Shown: positions 45,028 through 55,336, counted from the first letter of the stretch. The stretch: 64,000 bases of DNA from Saccharopolyspora phatthalungensis (GCF_014203395.1 NZ_JACHIW010000001.1:1426001-1490000); one strand, 5' to 3'. The notes: generated from the letters alone by a model not told the origin. Numbers and translations: made by a program.

Positions 45028-46152
45028 ATGAGCACTGCAGGCCAGTCCGAATTCCGCCCCGGCTTGGAGGGCGTGGTCGCGTTCCAGACCGAGATCGCCG
45101 AGCCCGACCGCGACGGCGGTGCGCTGCGCTACCGCGGCGTGGACATCGAGGATCTGGTGGGCACGGTGTCCTTCGGCGATGTGTGGGCGCTGCTGGTCGA
45201 CGGCCGGTTCGGGGACGGCCTGCCACCCGCGGACGACACCGCGCTCCCGGTTCGCACCGGTGATGTGCGGGCCGACGTCCAGGCCGCGCTGGCGATGGCG
45301 GCGCCGGCCGGTGGCTTTGAACCGCTGCTGGACATCGACGAGGCGCGGGCCCGAGCCCAGCTCGCCCGGTCCAGCGCGCTCGGACTGTCCTACGTCGCCC
45401 AGTCCGCCCGCGGCGACCAGCCAGCGGTGCCGCACGCCAGGATCGCGGAAGCCACCACCGCAACCGAGCAGTTCCTGACGCGCTGGCGCGGCGAACCGGA
45501 CCCGACGCACGTGCAGGCGCTCGACGCTTACTGGGTATCGGCGGCCGAGCACGGCCTGAACGCCTCCACCTTCACCGCCCGGGTGATCGCCTCCACCGGC
45601 GCCGATGTCGCCGCCTGCCTGTCCGGGGCGGTCGGCGCGATGTCCGGGCCGCTGCACGGCGGCGCCCCGGCCCGGGTGCTGCCGATGATCGAGGAGGCTG
45701 AGCGCACCGGCGACGCCCGCCGGGTGGTGACCTCGATCCTCGATCGCGGTGCTCGACTGATGGGATTCGGCCACCGCGTCTACCGCGCCGAGGACCCGCG
45801 GGCCCGGGTGCTGCGCAGCACCTGCGACCGGCTGCGCGCGCCGCGCTTCGAGGTGGCCCGCGAACTGGAGCAGGCCGCGCTGGCGGTCCTGCGGGAGCGC
45901 CGCCCGGACCGGCAGATCGAGACCAACGTGGAGTTCTGGGCCGCTGTGGTGCTCGACTTCGCGCAGGTTCCGACGGCGATGATGCCCGCGATGTTCACCT
46001 GCGCCCGGCTGGCGGGCTGGTCGGCGCACATCCTGGAGCAGCAGCGCACCGGGCGCCTGGTGCGCCCGTCGGCGCAGTACACCGGCCCGGCCCCGCGTTC
46101 CCCGCACGATGTCGCAGGCTGGGACTCGGTCAACCAGATGACCGCTGCGTGA
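45028..46152 (+). CDS. citA: citrate synthase paralogue (CitA-like)
   Basis: A 374-residue, shorter type I-style citrate synthase. It has GPLHGGAPARVLPMIEEA, MGFGHRVYRAEDPRARVL and NVEFWAAVVLDFAQVP, where Glu stands in the place of the usual catalytic Asp (compare NVDFYTG in the enzyme at 30502). It resembles mycobacterial CitA (Rv0889c) and may act on acetyl- or propionyl-CoA. ATG 45028 follows GGAGACGAGG. It is divergent from the urease operon. Two citrate synthases in one window point to a condition-specific or 2-methylcitrate role for this one. Confidence 0.85.
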   Translation: MSTAGQSEFRPGLEGVVAFQTEIAEPDRDGGALRYRGVDIEDLVGTVSFGDVWALLVDGRFGDGLPPADDTALPVRTGDVRADVQAALAMAAPAGGFEPLLDIDEARARAQLARSSALGLSYVAQSARGDQPAVPHARIAEATTATEQFLTRWRGEPDPTHVQALDAYWVSAAEHGLNASTFTARVIASTGADVAACLSGAVGAMSGPLHGGAPARVLPMIEEAERTGDARRVVTSILDRGARLMGFGHRVYRAEDPRARVLRSTCDRLRAPRFEVARELEQAALAVLRERRPDRQIETNVEFWAAVVLDFAQVPTAMMPAMFTCARLAGWSAHILEQQRTGRLVRPSAQYTGPAPRSPHDVAGWDSVNQMTAA

Positions 46153-46218
46153 TCGGCGCTGAGGCGGGTGCCCGGCAAGTGGTGGAGCGGCCAACCTGCT
46201 GCTTTCGGGATGCGTAGG

Positions 46219-46237
46219 CCGCCCCCGCCGGGGGCGG
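46219..46237 (+). terminator. GC hairpin after citA
   Basis: CCGCCCCC (46219-46226) and GGGGGCGG (46230-46237) pair around a 3-nt loop between citA and the SEC-C gene. It ends 13 bp before the GTG at 46250, so it may also hide that gene's ribosome site. No U-tract follows. Confidence 0.4.
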
Positions 46238-46249
46238 TAGCGTGGTGTC

Positions 46250-47176
46250 GTGGCGGTCACATTCACAGAGACACAGCGGCGACTACACATCGAATACGCA
46301 GAAGCGCTTGAGGCCGATGCGGCGACCAGCGACGAGCGGTCCACCGACCTCGTCGAGGCATCGGACTACTGGCATTTCGCGGGTGAGCACGAGCGTGAGG
46401 AGCGCGTCCTGCTCGCCGCGATCGAGGTCGACGACGGCAACAGCGTGCTCAGCGCGCCGGCCGCATACGCCAAGTTCCTGCTGACGCACGGGCGGCGTGA
46501 GGAGGCCGAGCAGCGCTTCGCGACGCTGCTGCGCGAGGGCTCGGACTGCGAGTGGGCCTATGTGACGGCCGCGATCGCCTACCAGGAGATCAACGAACCG
46601 AGGGAGGCTCTGCGCTGGCTCAACGTCGGCGCAAACCGGTTCGTCCCGGACCTCGACATCGACCTGCGGTTGGGTGACTCCGGTTACGAACTGCTGCGGG
46701 AACGTAGCATCCTGCGCCGCGAGCTGGACTTGCCGAAGGACAGGCTCGACGACCGCTTCGACCGGCTCGCCGAGCACGGCCGCCAGATCAGCGCGCGGAT
46801 CAGCGAAATCCGGCGCCCCGACTTGATCGGCCAGGTCGCGGTCCTCTACTGGCCTGAGGAGGAATTCACCAGGCTCCAGCGAGAGCGACCGAGCTGGTAC
46901 CCGGACACGACACACCTGGAACATCGCCGGGACGTCGAGCGCGACCTGCGGGAGCAGCCCAGGCCCGTGTTGGCCACCGGCTCGATCGAGGCGCTGGTGG
47001 ACTTCGCGGCGTCCCGGGGTAAACCCTTGGACGAGCCGTCCACCCGCGCGGAGTTCGCTGCGTACACCGCCAGCCGTGGCGAGGCCGCCGACTGGCCGCC
47101 AGGCCGCAACAACCCGTGTTGGTGCGGTTCCACCCGCAAGTACAAGAAGTGCTGCGGCGCACCCGGCTTCGCCTGA
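46250..47176 (+). CDS. TPR-like protein with C-terminal SEC-C zinc motif
   Basis: A 308-residue protein from GTG 46250. The N-terminal 130 residues are helical repeats of TPR type (ALEADAATSDERSTDLVEAS, then FLLTHGRREEAEQRFATLL, and DCEWAYVTAAIAYQEINEPR). The end is NNPCWCGSTRKYKKCCG, the SEC-C motif with CxC-x8-CC zinc ligands known from SecA and many stand-alone adaptor proteins. It may recognise proteins for handling or degradation. The role is unknown. No operon partner is close. Confidence 0.85.
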   Translation: MAVTFTETQRRLHIEYAEALEADAATSDERSTDLVEASDYWHFAGEHEREERVLLAAIEVDDGNSVLSAPAAYAKFLLTHGRREEAEQRFATLLREGSDCEWAYVTAAIAYQEINEPREALRWLNVGANRFVPDLDIDLRLGDSGYELLRERSILRRELDLPKDRLDDRFDRLAEHGRQISARISEIRRPDLIGQVAVLYWPEEEFTRLQRERPSWYPDTTHLEHRRDVERDLREQPRPVLATGSIEALVDFAASRGKPLDEPSTRAEFAAYTASRGEAADWPPGRNNPCWCGSTRKYKKCCGAPGFA

Positions 47177-47343
47177 CCGGTCATGTTGGCCAAAGGCCGA
47201 CGGGCGCAGTAAGTTGCGGTGCGGCGGTTCGCAGCACCGGGGTCACGGCCCGGAAACGCTGCTGCAACACTTGGCCGAGCCGGCAACGACGCCGGTCATC
47301 AGGCCACTGGCGCGCGGGAGGCATTGCCCCGCCACCTGCATAG

Positions 47344-48513
<1,170 letters not shown>

Positions 48514-48531
48514 CACTCCTGGCACGCCTGA

Positions 48532-48564
48532 GCCGCGGGACCCGCGCCGGGTCCCGCGGCTTTT
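48532..48564 (+). terminator. rho-independent terminator after serC
   Basis: GCCGCGGGACCCG (48532-48544) and CGGGTCCCGCGGC (48548-48560) form a perfect 13-bp stem with a 3-nt loop followed by TTTT, 19 bp after the stop. Confidence 0.92.
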
Positions 48565-48787
48565 CGTCTAATGCCACACCATCAAGTGAACAATCGGCCA
48601 CAATCGGTGATCGTCATCGAAAATGAGTGGTTTTACTCGTTCGCCCACTTGTCGTCTTTCGGGCAAGATCGAAGCCGGGAGAGCGACCAACAACGACACG
48701 ACGTGCCCGGCGTGCCTCCCGCGTCAAGGCGGCGCGCCGGGTTACTGTCACAGCTTGGTGACATGTAGGTCGGCGGGAGGCTGGCGT

Positions 48788-49690
48788 ATGCGAGCGCTGC
48801 GAGTGGTCGGGCTCGACGAGGACGGTGAATCCGTCGTCTGCGAGGACCCGGAAAACGGCGAGCGCTTCACCGTGCCCGCCGACGAACGACTGCGTGCGGC
48901 GGCACGTGGTGATCTCACCCGGCTCGGTCAGGTCCAGATCGAGATGGAAGCCCAGATGCGGCCGCGGGAAATCCAGGCCCGCATCCGCGGCGGCGCATCC
49001 GTCGAACAGATCGCGACGGCCGCCGGCATCCCCGAGCACCGGGTCGAGCGCTACGCCTACCCCGTGCTGCTGGAACGCGCCCAGATCGCCGAGATGGCGC
49101 AGCGCGCGCACCCGGTCCGCGAAGACGGGCCGGACGTGCAGACGCTCGGCGAGGTCGTCGCGCACACCTTCGGCATGCGCGGTCACGAGTACTCCGAGGC
49201 CCACTGGGACTCCTGGCGCGGCGAAGACGGCAAGTGGGTCGTGCAGCTGTCCTGGCAGGCCGGGCGCTCGGAGAACCGTGCGCACTGGGTCTTCCACCCC
49301 GGCGCGCACGGCGGCACCGTCGCAGTGCTCGACGAACACGCCGCCGACCTGCTCGACCCGTCCCCGAACCGTCCGCTGCGGACGGTCCGGCCGGTCACCG
49401 AACTGGCCCGCGAGGCGCTGCAGCTCGACCAGCAGGCGCAGCCGGTTCCGGAACGGGTGGAGGAGCCGGTGACCGCGGCGCGACCGGAGGCGCCGAGCCT
49501 CGACCTGGACACCGGTCCGCCGCCCGAGCCGGTGGAGGAGCCGACGGTGGAGGAGAGCACCGAAGGCGCGACCGCCGAGGCAGCGGAGGACGACGCACAG
49601 CGCAAAGCGGAGCCGCGGCGCGGGCGCAAGAGCCATCCGATCGTGCCGTCGTGGGAGGACGTCCTGCTCGGCGTCCGGTCCCACCGCTGA
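48788..49690 (+). CDS. sepH: septation protein SepH (DUF3071)
   Basis: A 300-residue protein. The N-terminal DUF3071 region runs MRALRVVGLDEDGESVVCED through RPREIQARIRGGASVEQIA and TAAGIPEHRVERYAYPVLLE, a helix-turn-helix-like element, to about residue 170. The C-terminal half is Pro/Glu-rich and ends with a conserved SHPIVPSWEDVLLGVRSH. SepH binds FtsZ and supports septum formation in Streptomyces and mycobacteria. ATG 48788 follows GGCGGGAGG. It is flanked by two strong terminators, so it is likely monocistronic. Confidence 0.93.
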   Translation: MRALRVVGLDEDGESVVCEDPENGERFTVPADERLRAAARGDLTRLGQVQIEMEAQMRPREIQARIRGGASVEQIATAAGIPEHRVERYAYPVLLERAQIAEMAQRAHPVREDGPDVQTLGEVVAHTFGMRGHEYSEAHWDSWRGEDGKWVVQLSWQAGRSENRAHWVFHPGAHGGTVAVLDEHAADLLDPSPNRPLRTVRPVTELAREALQLDQQAQPVPERVEEPVTAARPEAPSLDLDTGPPPEPVEEPTVEESTEGATAEAAEDDAQRKAEPRRGRKSHPIVPSWEDVLLGVRSHR

Positions 49691-49704
49691 CCCAACTACC
49701 CGAG

Positions 49705-49741
49705 AAGGCCGGGGCGAGCACCGCGCTCGCCCCGGCCTTTT
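49705..49741 (+). terminator. rho-independent terminator after sepH
   Basis: AAGGCCGGGGCGAGC (49705-49719) and GCTCGCCCCGGCCTT (49725-49739) form a perfect 15-bp stem with a 5-nt loop; the T-run continues to 49741. Confidence 0.92.
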
Positions 49742-49849
49742 GCCGGTGACGTCTGAGTGGTTTGGGACCCATTGGGGCGGCGGTGCAAGCCGAGTCCCAC
49801 ACCGCAAGTGGCTTACGCCGCTTAATAAAACAGACCCGAGGCCGCCGGG

Positions 49850-50461
49850 TCAGCCGAGGAGGCTGAGGAGAAGGGCGATCCAGGCCGCGACAATGCCCGC
49901 CGCCGTACCGTAGGCGACCCAGCGCCAGACCGGGACGTTGCGGCCGAGCCAGATCGACGGCGCGAACCCGGCCGCCACCGCGAGGTTCACCACGGCCGCG
50001 AGGATCCCGCTGACATCGGCCAACCCGAGCGTCACCACGACCAGGGTCACCACCACGATGGTCCCGATGATCGCACTGACCACCAAGCCCGGGCCCCACG
50101 GCGTGGGTCCCACCGGGGCGACCGTTTCCCCGCGCCGCCCGCGCATGGCGTGCGACGAACGCGGCCGGCCGATGCGGTCGAGTTCGCCGCTGAGCGGGTC
50201 GACGTAGCCGATCTGACCGCCGGTCTCCGCCGCAAGTCGCATCGCCAGCTGCCGGCCGCGCCGCGAGACCAAGTCGGCCGTGGTGTCCGCGGTTTCTTTC
50301 GCCTGCACGGCTTCCGCGACGTGCGCCCATTCATGCAAGGCCGCGACCAGCGCGTCGGGCAGCCCCAGCCGGGCCGGGTCGACCTCCCGGTCGATGCCGC
50401 GCACCAGCACCGCGCGACCGGAGCGCGCGTGCAGCTCCCAACCGGCTTCGCGGAGGTCCAT
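49850..50461 (-). CDS. DUF2537 membrane protein
   Basis: A 203-residue protein from ATG 50461, whose start overlaps the upstream methyltransferase stop (TGATG). The N-terminus is soluble (MDLREAGWELHARSGRAVL, LHEWAHVAEAV), then after about residue 125 come three hydrophobic helices (GLVVSAIIGTIVVVTLVVV, VVNLAVAAGFAPSIWL, WVAYGTAAGIVAAWIALLL). This matches DUF2537 proteins encoded next to sepH in mycobacteria. Function unknown; the coupling suggests it acts with or near the RNA methyltransferase, or simply shares its transcript. Confidence 0.8.
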   Translation of the reverse strand: MDLREAGWELHARSGRAVLVRGIDREVDPARLGLPDALVAALHEWAHVAEAVQAKETADTTADLVSRRGRQLAMRLAAETGGQIGYVDPLSGELDRIGRPRSSHAMRGRRGETVAPVGPTPWGPGLVVSAIIGTIVVVTLVVVTLGLADVSGILAAVVNLAVAAGFAPSIWLGRNVPVWRWVAYGTAAGIVAAWIALLLSLLG

Positions 50462-51264
50462 CACGCCCCGCTCATCGCGTGGAAGGTGATCGCCCCGGCG
50501 GTGGCGACGTTGAGCGAATCGACCCCGCCGACCATCGGGATCCGGACCGCGAGGTCTGCGGCCGCGATGGCCTCGTCGGTGAGCCCGGGGCCTTCCGAGC
50601 CGAGCAGCACCGCCACCGAACCCCGGTCCAGCGCGGCATCCCGAAGTGCTCTCGCATCCGCCCGGGGCGTCAGCGCGGCGACGCGGAAACCGTTGTCGCG
50701 CAACAGCTTCAAGTCTTCCGGCCAGGAGTCGAGATGGGCGAAGGGGACCCGGAGCACGTGTCCCATCGACACCCGGACACTGCGCCGGTACAGCGGGTCC
50801 GAACACCCCGCACCGAGCAGCACGCCGTCGACGCCAAGCGCGGCGGCGTTGCGGAACAGGGCACCGAGATTCTCGTGGTCGCCGATGCCTTCCAACACCG
50901 CCAGGCGACGGGACCGGCCGATGAGCTCCGCGGGCGCGATGACCGGGGCTCGATCGGCGACGGCCAGCACGCCGCGGTTGAGGTGGAAGCCCACGACCCG
51001 AGCCATCACATCGGCGTCGGTGACGTAGGCGGGCACATCGAGGTCCATGGTGGCCGCCAAAAGTTCGTCGACCCGGCGACGTACCCCGAACAGCGCCCGC
51101 ACCGGATACGGCGAGGCGAGCAGCCGCTCGACCACGACAACGCCTTCGGCGATCACGAGTCCGCGTCCGCCCGGCCGGTCTGGGCGGCGGTCCGCGCGGG
51201 ACAGATCGCGGAAGTCGTCGACCCGCGGGTCGACGGCATCGCTGACCTCGACAATGTGCGCCAC
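50461..51264 (-). CDS. TrmH/SpoU-family RNA 2'-O-methyltransferase
   Basis: A 267-residue SPOUT methyltransferase. An N-terminal substrate-binding region (GLVIAEGVVVVERLLAS) precedes the catalytic domain with LEGIGDHENLGALFRNAAAL (motif 1), VAVLLGSEGPGLTDEAI (motif 2) and IPMVGGVDSLNVATAGAI (motif 3), which form the SAM-binding knot. It methylates a ribose 2'-OH in tRNA or rRNA; the target is not determinable. GTG 51264 is chosen as the usual family start. The frame remains open for another 200 codons upstream but lacks homology to anything I recognise. Confidence 0.9.
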   Translation of the reverse strand: MAHIVEVSDAVDPRVDDFRDLSRADRRPDRPGGRGLVIAEGVVVVERLLASPYPVRALFGVRRRVDELLAATMDLDVPAYVTDADVMARVVGFHLNRGVLAVADRAPVIAPAELIGRSRRLAVLEGIGDHENLGALFRNAAALGVDGVLLGAGCSDPLYRRSVRVSMGHVLRVPFAHLDSWPEDLKLLRDNGFRVAALTPRADARALRDAALDRGSVAVLLGSEGPGLTDEAIAAADLAVRIPMVGGVDSLNVATAGAITFHAMSGA

Positions 51265-51525
51265 GCTCGCATTCTCGCACCCGCCGCCAATCGACCTTGC
51301 CGCCCCGGGCGGGCACGCCAGCGCGGAAGAAATCCGGTCGACCTCGCGTTGTCGCTCTTGTACGGCCGAGTTCGTGGGGTCGCCGACATCGGCGAGGTCG
51401 CTGAGCCTGGTACCCGCATCGAGTTCCGGGGGCAACTCCGGTGGCTCGGGTGGTGACCGCGCCGCTCGGCGACTGTGCCATCCGACACAGGGTCGCGAAG
51501 ATCCGGAAAGAGTAGGTTCGGCGAC

Positions 51526-52461
51526 ATGGCTCGACTCGGCAGCACGGAACTCGACGTCTTCCCCATCTGCCTCGGCGGCAACGTTTTCGGCTGGACCGCC
51601 AACCGCGATGAAACCTTCACCGTCCTGGACGCCTACGCCGGCGCGGGCGGCAACTTCATCGACTCCGCCGACGGCTACTCGGCTTTCGCACCGGGCAATT
51701 CCGGCGGCGAGTCGGAAACCCTGATCGGCGAGTGGCTGCGCGCCCGGGGTAACCGGGACGACATCGTGATCGCCACCAAGGTGGGTGCCTGGACCGAGCG
51801 CCCCGGCCTGTCGGCCCCGAACATCAAAGCCGCCGCCGAGGATTCGTTGCGGCGCTTGGGAGTCGATCACATCGACCTCTACTATGCCCACCGCGACGAC
51901 GAGTCCACGCCGCTGGCCGAGACGCTGGGCGCCTTCGACGAGCTGGTACGGGACGGCAAGGTCCGCTACATCGCGGCGTCCAACTACAGTGCACCCCGCC
52001 TGGCCGAGGCGCTGGAGATTTCCCGCCGCGAAGGCCTGACCCGCTTCGCCGCCTTACAGCCGCACTACAACCTCGTGGAACGCGGCCACTTCGAAGGCGA
52101 GCTCGCCGAGCTGTGCGCCCGCGAGGACTTGGGCGTGCTGCCCTACTACTCGTTGGCCAAGGGATTCCTGACGGGGAAGTACCGGCCGGGCGGCGACAGT
52201 TCGGAGAGCCCGCGGGCCGAGGGCGCCCGTGCGTATCTGAACGAGCGTGGCGTAAAAGTGCTCGCCGGACTGGACGAAATCGCGACGCTGCGTAACGTGC
52301 CGATCCCGTCTGTCGCACTGGCGTGGCTCCTGGGACAACGCAGTGTCACTGCGCCGATCGCCAGCGCCCGCAACACCGAACAGCTCGCGGATTTGCTCCC
52401 AGCGGTCGAACTCAAGCTCACCGCGGCCGAGTTGCAGCGGCTGGCGGATGCCTCCATTTGA
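51526..52461 (+). CDS. aldo/keto reductase
   Basis: A 311-residue AKR with a (beta/alpha)8-barrel pattern. It begins MARLGSTELDVFPICLGGNVFG; the catalytic tetrad can be placed in FIDSADGYS (Asp, Tyr), IATKVG (Lys) and YYAHRDDE (His). The NADPH-binding C-terminal stretch IPSVALAWLLGQRSVTAPIAS is intact. The substrate is unknown, as is usual for this group. It is divergent from the TrmH gene and about 120 bp before the ligase gene on the same strand, so possibly co-transcribed. Confidence 0.9.
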   Translation: MARLGSTELDVFPICLGGNVFGWTANRDETFTVLDAYAGAGGNFIDSADGYSAFAPGNSGGESETLIGEWLRARGNRDDIVIATKVGAWTERPGLSAPNIKAAAEDSLRRLGVDHIDLYYAHRDDESTPLAETLGAFDELVRDGKVRYIAASNYSAPRLAEALEISRREGLTRFAALQPHYNLVERGHFEGELAELCAREDLGVLPYYSLAKGFLTGKYRPGGDSSESPRAEGARAYLNERGVKVLAGLDEIATLRNVPIPSVALAWLLGQRSVTAPIASARNTEQLADLLPAVELKLTAAELQRLADASI

Positions 52462-52579
52462 TCACTCGGGACCCACTCGGCGGCACCGTTTTGGCCGCTG
52501 GTCCGCCGGGTACCGATGTGTCACGGTGGTTTCCCCAGCGCTGGGCGCTGACGTGCTGCCGATCAAGCGGGGAGACAGC

Positions 52580-54076
52580 ATGGGACGGCACGTGCAAGAT
52601 CAAGCGTTCAAGCCAGTAGACCGGCAACGGTATCGGAACAAGATGCAGCGCGGCCTGGACGCCCTGGCCCGGATGCTCGCCGAAGGCAATTTCTCCTTCC
52701 CCCACCAGCAGATGGGACTGGAGATGGAGTTGTGCCTGGTGGACGAGCAGATGGAGCCGTCCATGTCCAACGCCGTGGTGCTGGAGAAGATCAGCGAGCC
52801 GGCCTTCACTACCGAGCTCGGGCAGCAGAACATCGAGCTCAACGTGGACCCCCAGGTGCTGGCCGGAGACAGCGCGCTGGAACTGGAGAAGCGGGTGCGC
52901 GCCGCGTTGCAGCGCGCGGACGGCGGTGCGCACGACGCCGGGGCGAAGATCGTCATGATCGGCACGCTGCCGACGCTGCGCAGCGCGCACTTCGACCCGA
53001 ACTGGCTGTCGCGCAACCCCCGGTATTCATTGCTCAACGAGCAGATCTTCTTAGCGCGCGGCGAGGAGATGCTGCTCGACATGGAAGGCGTGCCGCTCAC
53101 CGAGGGGCATTCCGAGCGGCTTCGGTCCTATGCCGACTCGATCCTGCCGGAATCGGCTTGCACGTCCGTTCAACTGCACCTGCAGGTGGCGCCGGAGGAC
53201 TTCGCGGCGCATTGGAACGCCGCGCAGTGCCTGGCCGGGGTGCAGGTGGCCATCGGCGCGAATTCGCCTTTCCTGCTGGGCAAGGCGTTGTGGCACGAGA
53301 CGCGGATTCCGCTGTTCCTGCAGGCCACCGACACCCGGCCGGTCGAGCTGAAGAACCAGGGCGTGCGGCCGCGGGTGTGGTTCGGGGAGCGTTGGATCAC
53401 CTCGATCTTCGACCTGTTCGAGGAGAACGTGCGCTACTTCCCGGCGTTGCTGCCGGAGCCGGTGGAGGAAGACCCGGTGGCCGCGCTGGACGCCGGCCGG
53501 GCACCGACCCTGGCCGAGCTGCGGCTGCACAACGGCACCATCTGGCGCTGGAACCGGCCGGTCTACGACCTGGTGGACGGGGTCCCTCACCTACGGATCG
53601 AGAACCGGGTGCTGCCGTCCGGGCCGTCGGTGGTGGACACCGTGGCCAACGCCGCATTCTTTTACGGCGCCCAGCGGGCGCTGACCGAACAAGACAGGCC
53701 ACTGTGGACACAGATGTCGTTCGCGGCGGCGGAGGAGAACTTCTTCGCCGGGGCGCGGCAGGGTTTCGAAGCGCACCTGTACTGGCCGAGCGTCGGCTGG
53801 GTGTCGCCGGATGAGCTGGTGTTGCGTCGGCTACTGCCGATGGCGCACGACGGCCTGCGGGCGTACGGGGTGTCCGACGCGGCCCGCGAGCGCTACCTGG
53901 GCGTGATCGAGCAGCGCTGCCTGGCTGGGCGGAACGGGGCGACGTGGCAGCGGGAAACCGTTGCGATGCTGGAAAACGGCGGCGCGGACCGGCACGAGGC
54001 GCTCGTGGGCATGCTGCGCCGCTACATCGACCTCGCCGATAACGGAGACCCGGTCCACACCTGGCCGGTGGGGTGA
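52580..54076 (+). CDS. glutamate-cysteine ligase-like protein (GCS2 superfamily)
   Basis: A 498-residue protein starting at ATG 52580, behind GGGGAGA. It has the GCS2 fold: MGLEMELCLVDE (metal/substrate Glu residues), ELGQQNIELNVDPQVL, then SVQLHLQVAPEDFAAHWNAA, a region typical of this family's nucleotide site, and VELKNQGVRPRVWFG with conserved basic residues. Actinobacteria make mycothiol rather than glutathione, so the real product may be a different gamma-glutamyl or amide compound. The family is widespread and uncharacterised in this group. No neighbours clarify it. Confidence 0.8.
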   Translation: MGRHVQDQAFKPVDRQRYRNKMQRGLDALARMLAEGNFSFPHQQMGLEMELCLVDEQMEPSMSNAVVLEKISEPAFTTELGQQNIELNVDPQVLAGDSALELEKRVRAALQRADGGAHDAGAKIVMIGTLPTLRSAHFDPNWLSRNPRYSLLNEQIFLARGEEMLLDMEGVPLTEGHSERLRSYADSILPESACTSVQLHLQVAPEDFAAHWNAAQCLAGVQVAIGANSPFLLGKALWHETRIPLFLQATDTRPVELKNQGVRPRVWFGERWITSIFDLFEENVRYFPALLPEPVEEDPVAALDAGRAPTLAELRLHNGTIWRWNRPVYDLVDGVPHLRIENRVLPSGPSVVDTVANAAFFYGAQRALTEQDRPLWTQMSFAAAEENFFAGARQGFEAHLYWPSVGWVSPDELVLRRLLPMAHDGLRAYGVSDAARERYLGVIEQRCLAGRNGATWQRETVAMLENGGADRHEALVGMLRRYIDLADNGDPVHTWPVG

Positions 54077-54199
54077 TTTCCCAGCCCCCTCCGCAACGCT
54101 CGTGTGGCTAGTGCCTCGTCCAGGAGCCTTGGTTGGGGCATGGATCACCTCGGGGGTGCGACCTGCCGCCTGCCCAGGGCGTCCTGGGTAAACGCCGTA

Positions 54200-54268
54200 T
54201 TCGCGCGAAATCGCCGCCGGCTCCGCAGCAGGACCGCCGTTTTCGCGCGAAAACGCGAGCCCTGCTGC
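54200..54268. repeat. nested palindromes with TTCGCGCGAA cores
   Basis: TTCGCGCGAA at 54200-54209 and the perfect 16-bp palindrome GTTTTCGCGCGAAAAC at 54239-54254 lie 40 bp apart. The second is enclosed by GCAGCAGG (54225-54232) and CCTGCTGC (54261-54268), giving a cruciform-capable element between the ligase and sodA genes. Confidence 0.75.
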
Positions 54269-54423
54269 ACGGGCCCCTCGATTCCGGTCCTGCGGGCAGG
54301 CCGACGCCGCGCGACGTGCCGCCTGTCGAAGTCCCCAAAACGCAGGACGGTCGTCGAAGCATCCGATCACGACGTTTCCGCTGGTCATCAAGGCTGTTCG
54401 AGCGACTCGCCCGACTGGTGAGC

Positions 54424-54451
54424 GCAATGCCTCCATCGCAATGCCTCCATC
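54424..54451. repeat. 14-bp tandem duplication upstream of sodA
   Basis: GCAATGCCTCCATC occurs twice in direct succession (54424-54437 and 54438-54451), about 60 bp before the sodA ATG, just upstream of the likely promoter. Confidence 0.9.
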
Positions 54452-54512
54452 CGACCTAGTTGCAATAGACTGGCAGTAGCTAGAGACTGTCGACAGCGAA
54501 GGGAGATGCTCA

Positions 54513-55145
54513 ATGGCGCAGCAGTACGTGTTGCCGGAGTTGGACTACGACTACGCGGCGCTGGAGCCGGCGATCGCCGGTGAGATCAACGAGTTGCACC
54601 ACAGCAAGCACCACGCGACGTACGTCAAGGGCGCCAACGACACGGTGGAGAAGATCGCCGAGGCGCGGGAGAAGGGCGACTTCTCCGCCATCGTGGGCTT
54701 GGAGACCACGCTGGCGTTCAACCTGGCGGGACACTCGCTGCACCTGGTGTGGTGGAAGATCCTCTCGCCGAACGGCGGGGACAAGCCGACCGGTGAGCTG
54801 GCGGCAGCCATCGACGAGGACTTCGGCTCCTTCGACGCGTTCCGGGCCCAGATGGAGGCGGTGTCGACCACGATCCAGGGCAACGGCTGGGGCGTGCTGG
54901 CCTGGGATCCGGTGGGTCAGCGGTTGATCACGCAGCAGCTGCGGGATCACCACTCGAACCTGTCGATCGCCACGACGCCGCTGCTGGTGTTCGACATCTG
55001 GGAGCACGCGTACTACCTGCAGTACCGGAACGTAAAGGCGGACTACGTCAAGCAGTTGTGGAACGTGGTCAACTGGAACGAGGTCGCCGCGCGCTTCGCC
55101 GATGCCCGCGCCGGCTACAACGGCCTGCGCCTGCCCACCGCCTGA
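54513..55145 (+). CDS. sodA: superoxide dismutase (Mn/Fe)
   Basis: A 210-residue Fe/Mn-SOD starting at ATG 54513 behind AAGGGAGA. Metal ligands and signatures are seen in [43 protein letters not shown] and the signature [11 protein letters not shown]. It dismutates superoxide to peroxide and oxygen. There is no signal peptide, as in mycobacterial SodA, which is nevertheless found outside cells. A terminator follows. The nearby iron box (55417) and the MFS gene suggest a link to iron, but the SOD promoter itself shows no iron box. Confidence 0.95.
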   Translation: MAQQYVLPELDYDYAALEPAIAGEINELHHSKHHATYVKGANDTVEKIAEAREKGDFSAIVGLETTLAFNLAGHSLHLVWWKILSPNGGDKPTGELAAAIDEDFGSFDAFRAQMEAVSTTIQGNGWGVLAWDPVGQRLITQQLRDHHSNLSIATTPLLVFDIWEHAYYLQYRNVKADYVKQLWNVVNWNEVAARFADARAGYNGLRLPTA

Positions 55146-55216
55146 GACTCGGCGCCGTCGGCTCCCCGCCCGGCACCGGACTCGGCAGTGAGTGCTCCGA
55201 CAAGCCCACTGCCGAA

Positions 55217-55256
55217 ACTTCGGGGCCTTCCTCCGGGAGGGCCCCGAAGTCCTTTT
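55217..55256 (+). terminator. rho-independent terminator after sodA
   Basis: ACTTCGGGGCC (55217-55227) and GGCCCCGAAGT (55240-55250) form a perfect 11-bp stem with a 12-nt loop, followed by CCTTTT. Confidence 0.88.
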
Positions 55257-55263
55257 CCGGCCC

Positions 55264-55289
55264 GACTCCCAGCGCGGACTCCCAGCGCG
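55264..55289. repeat. 13-bp tandem duplication
   Basis: GACTCCCAGCGCG is repeated directly (55264-55276, 55277-55289) with a degenerate third start, in the gap between sodA and the MFS gene. Confidence 0.8.
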
Positions 55290-55336
55290 GACTTCCGCCC
55301 GGGGTCCGGGCCCGTGCTCGCGGCCCGGACGCGACC

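Larger units (their letters stand above)
54077..54512. other. 436-bp region upstream of sodA with palindromes and a duplication
   Basis: No gene is supported here. It holds the structured palindrome at 54200-54268, a 14-bp tandem duplication (54424-54451) and the sodA promoter region. A TTGCAA at 54460-54465 could be a -35 element, but no clear -10 follows. Confidence 0.5.

Noticed and set aside
51265..51891. Long upstream extension of the TrmH frame
   Set aside because: It runs into the antisense of the aldo/keto reductase and has no conserved match before the family start at 51264.
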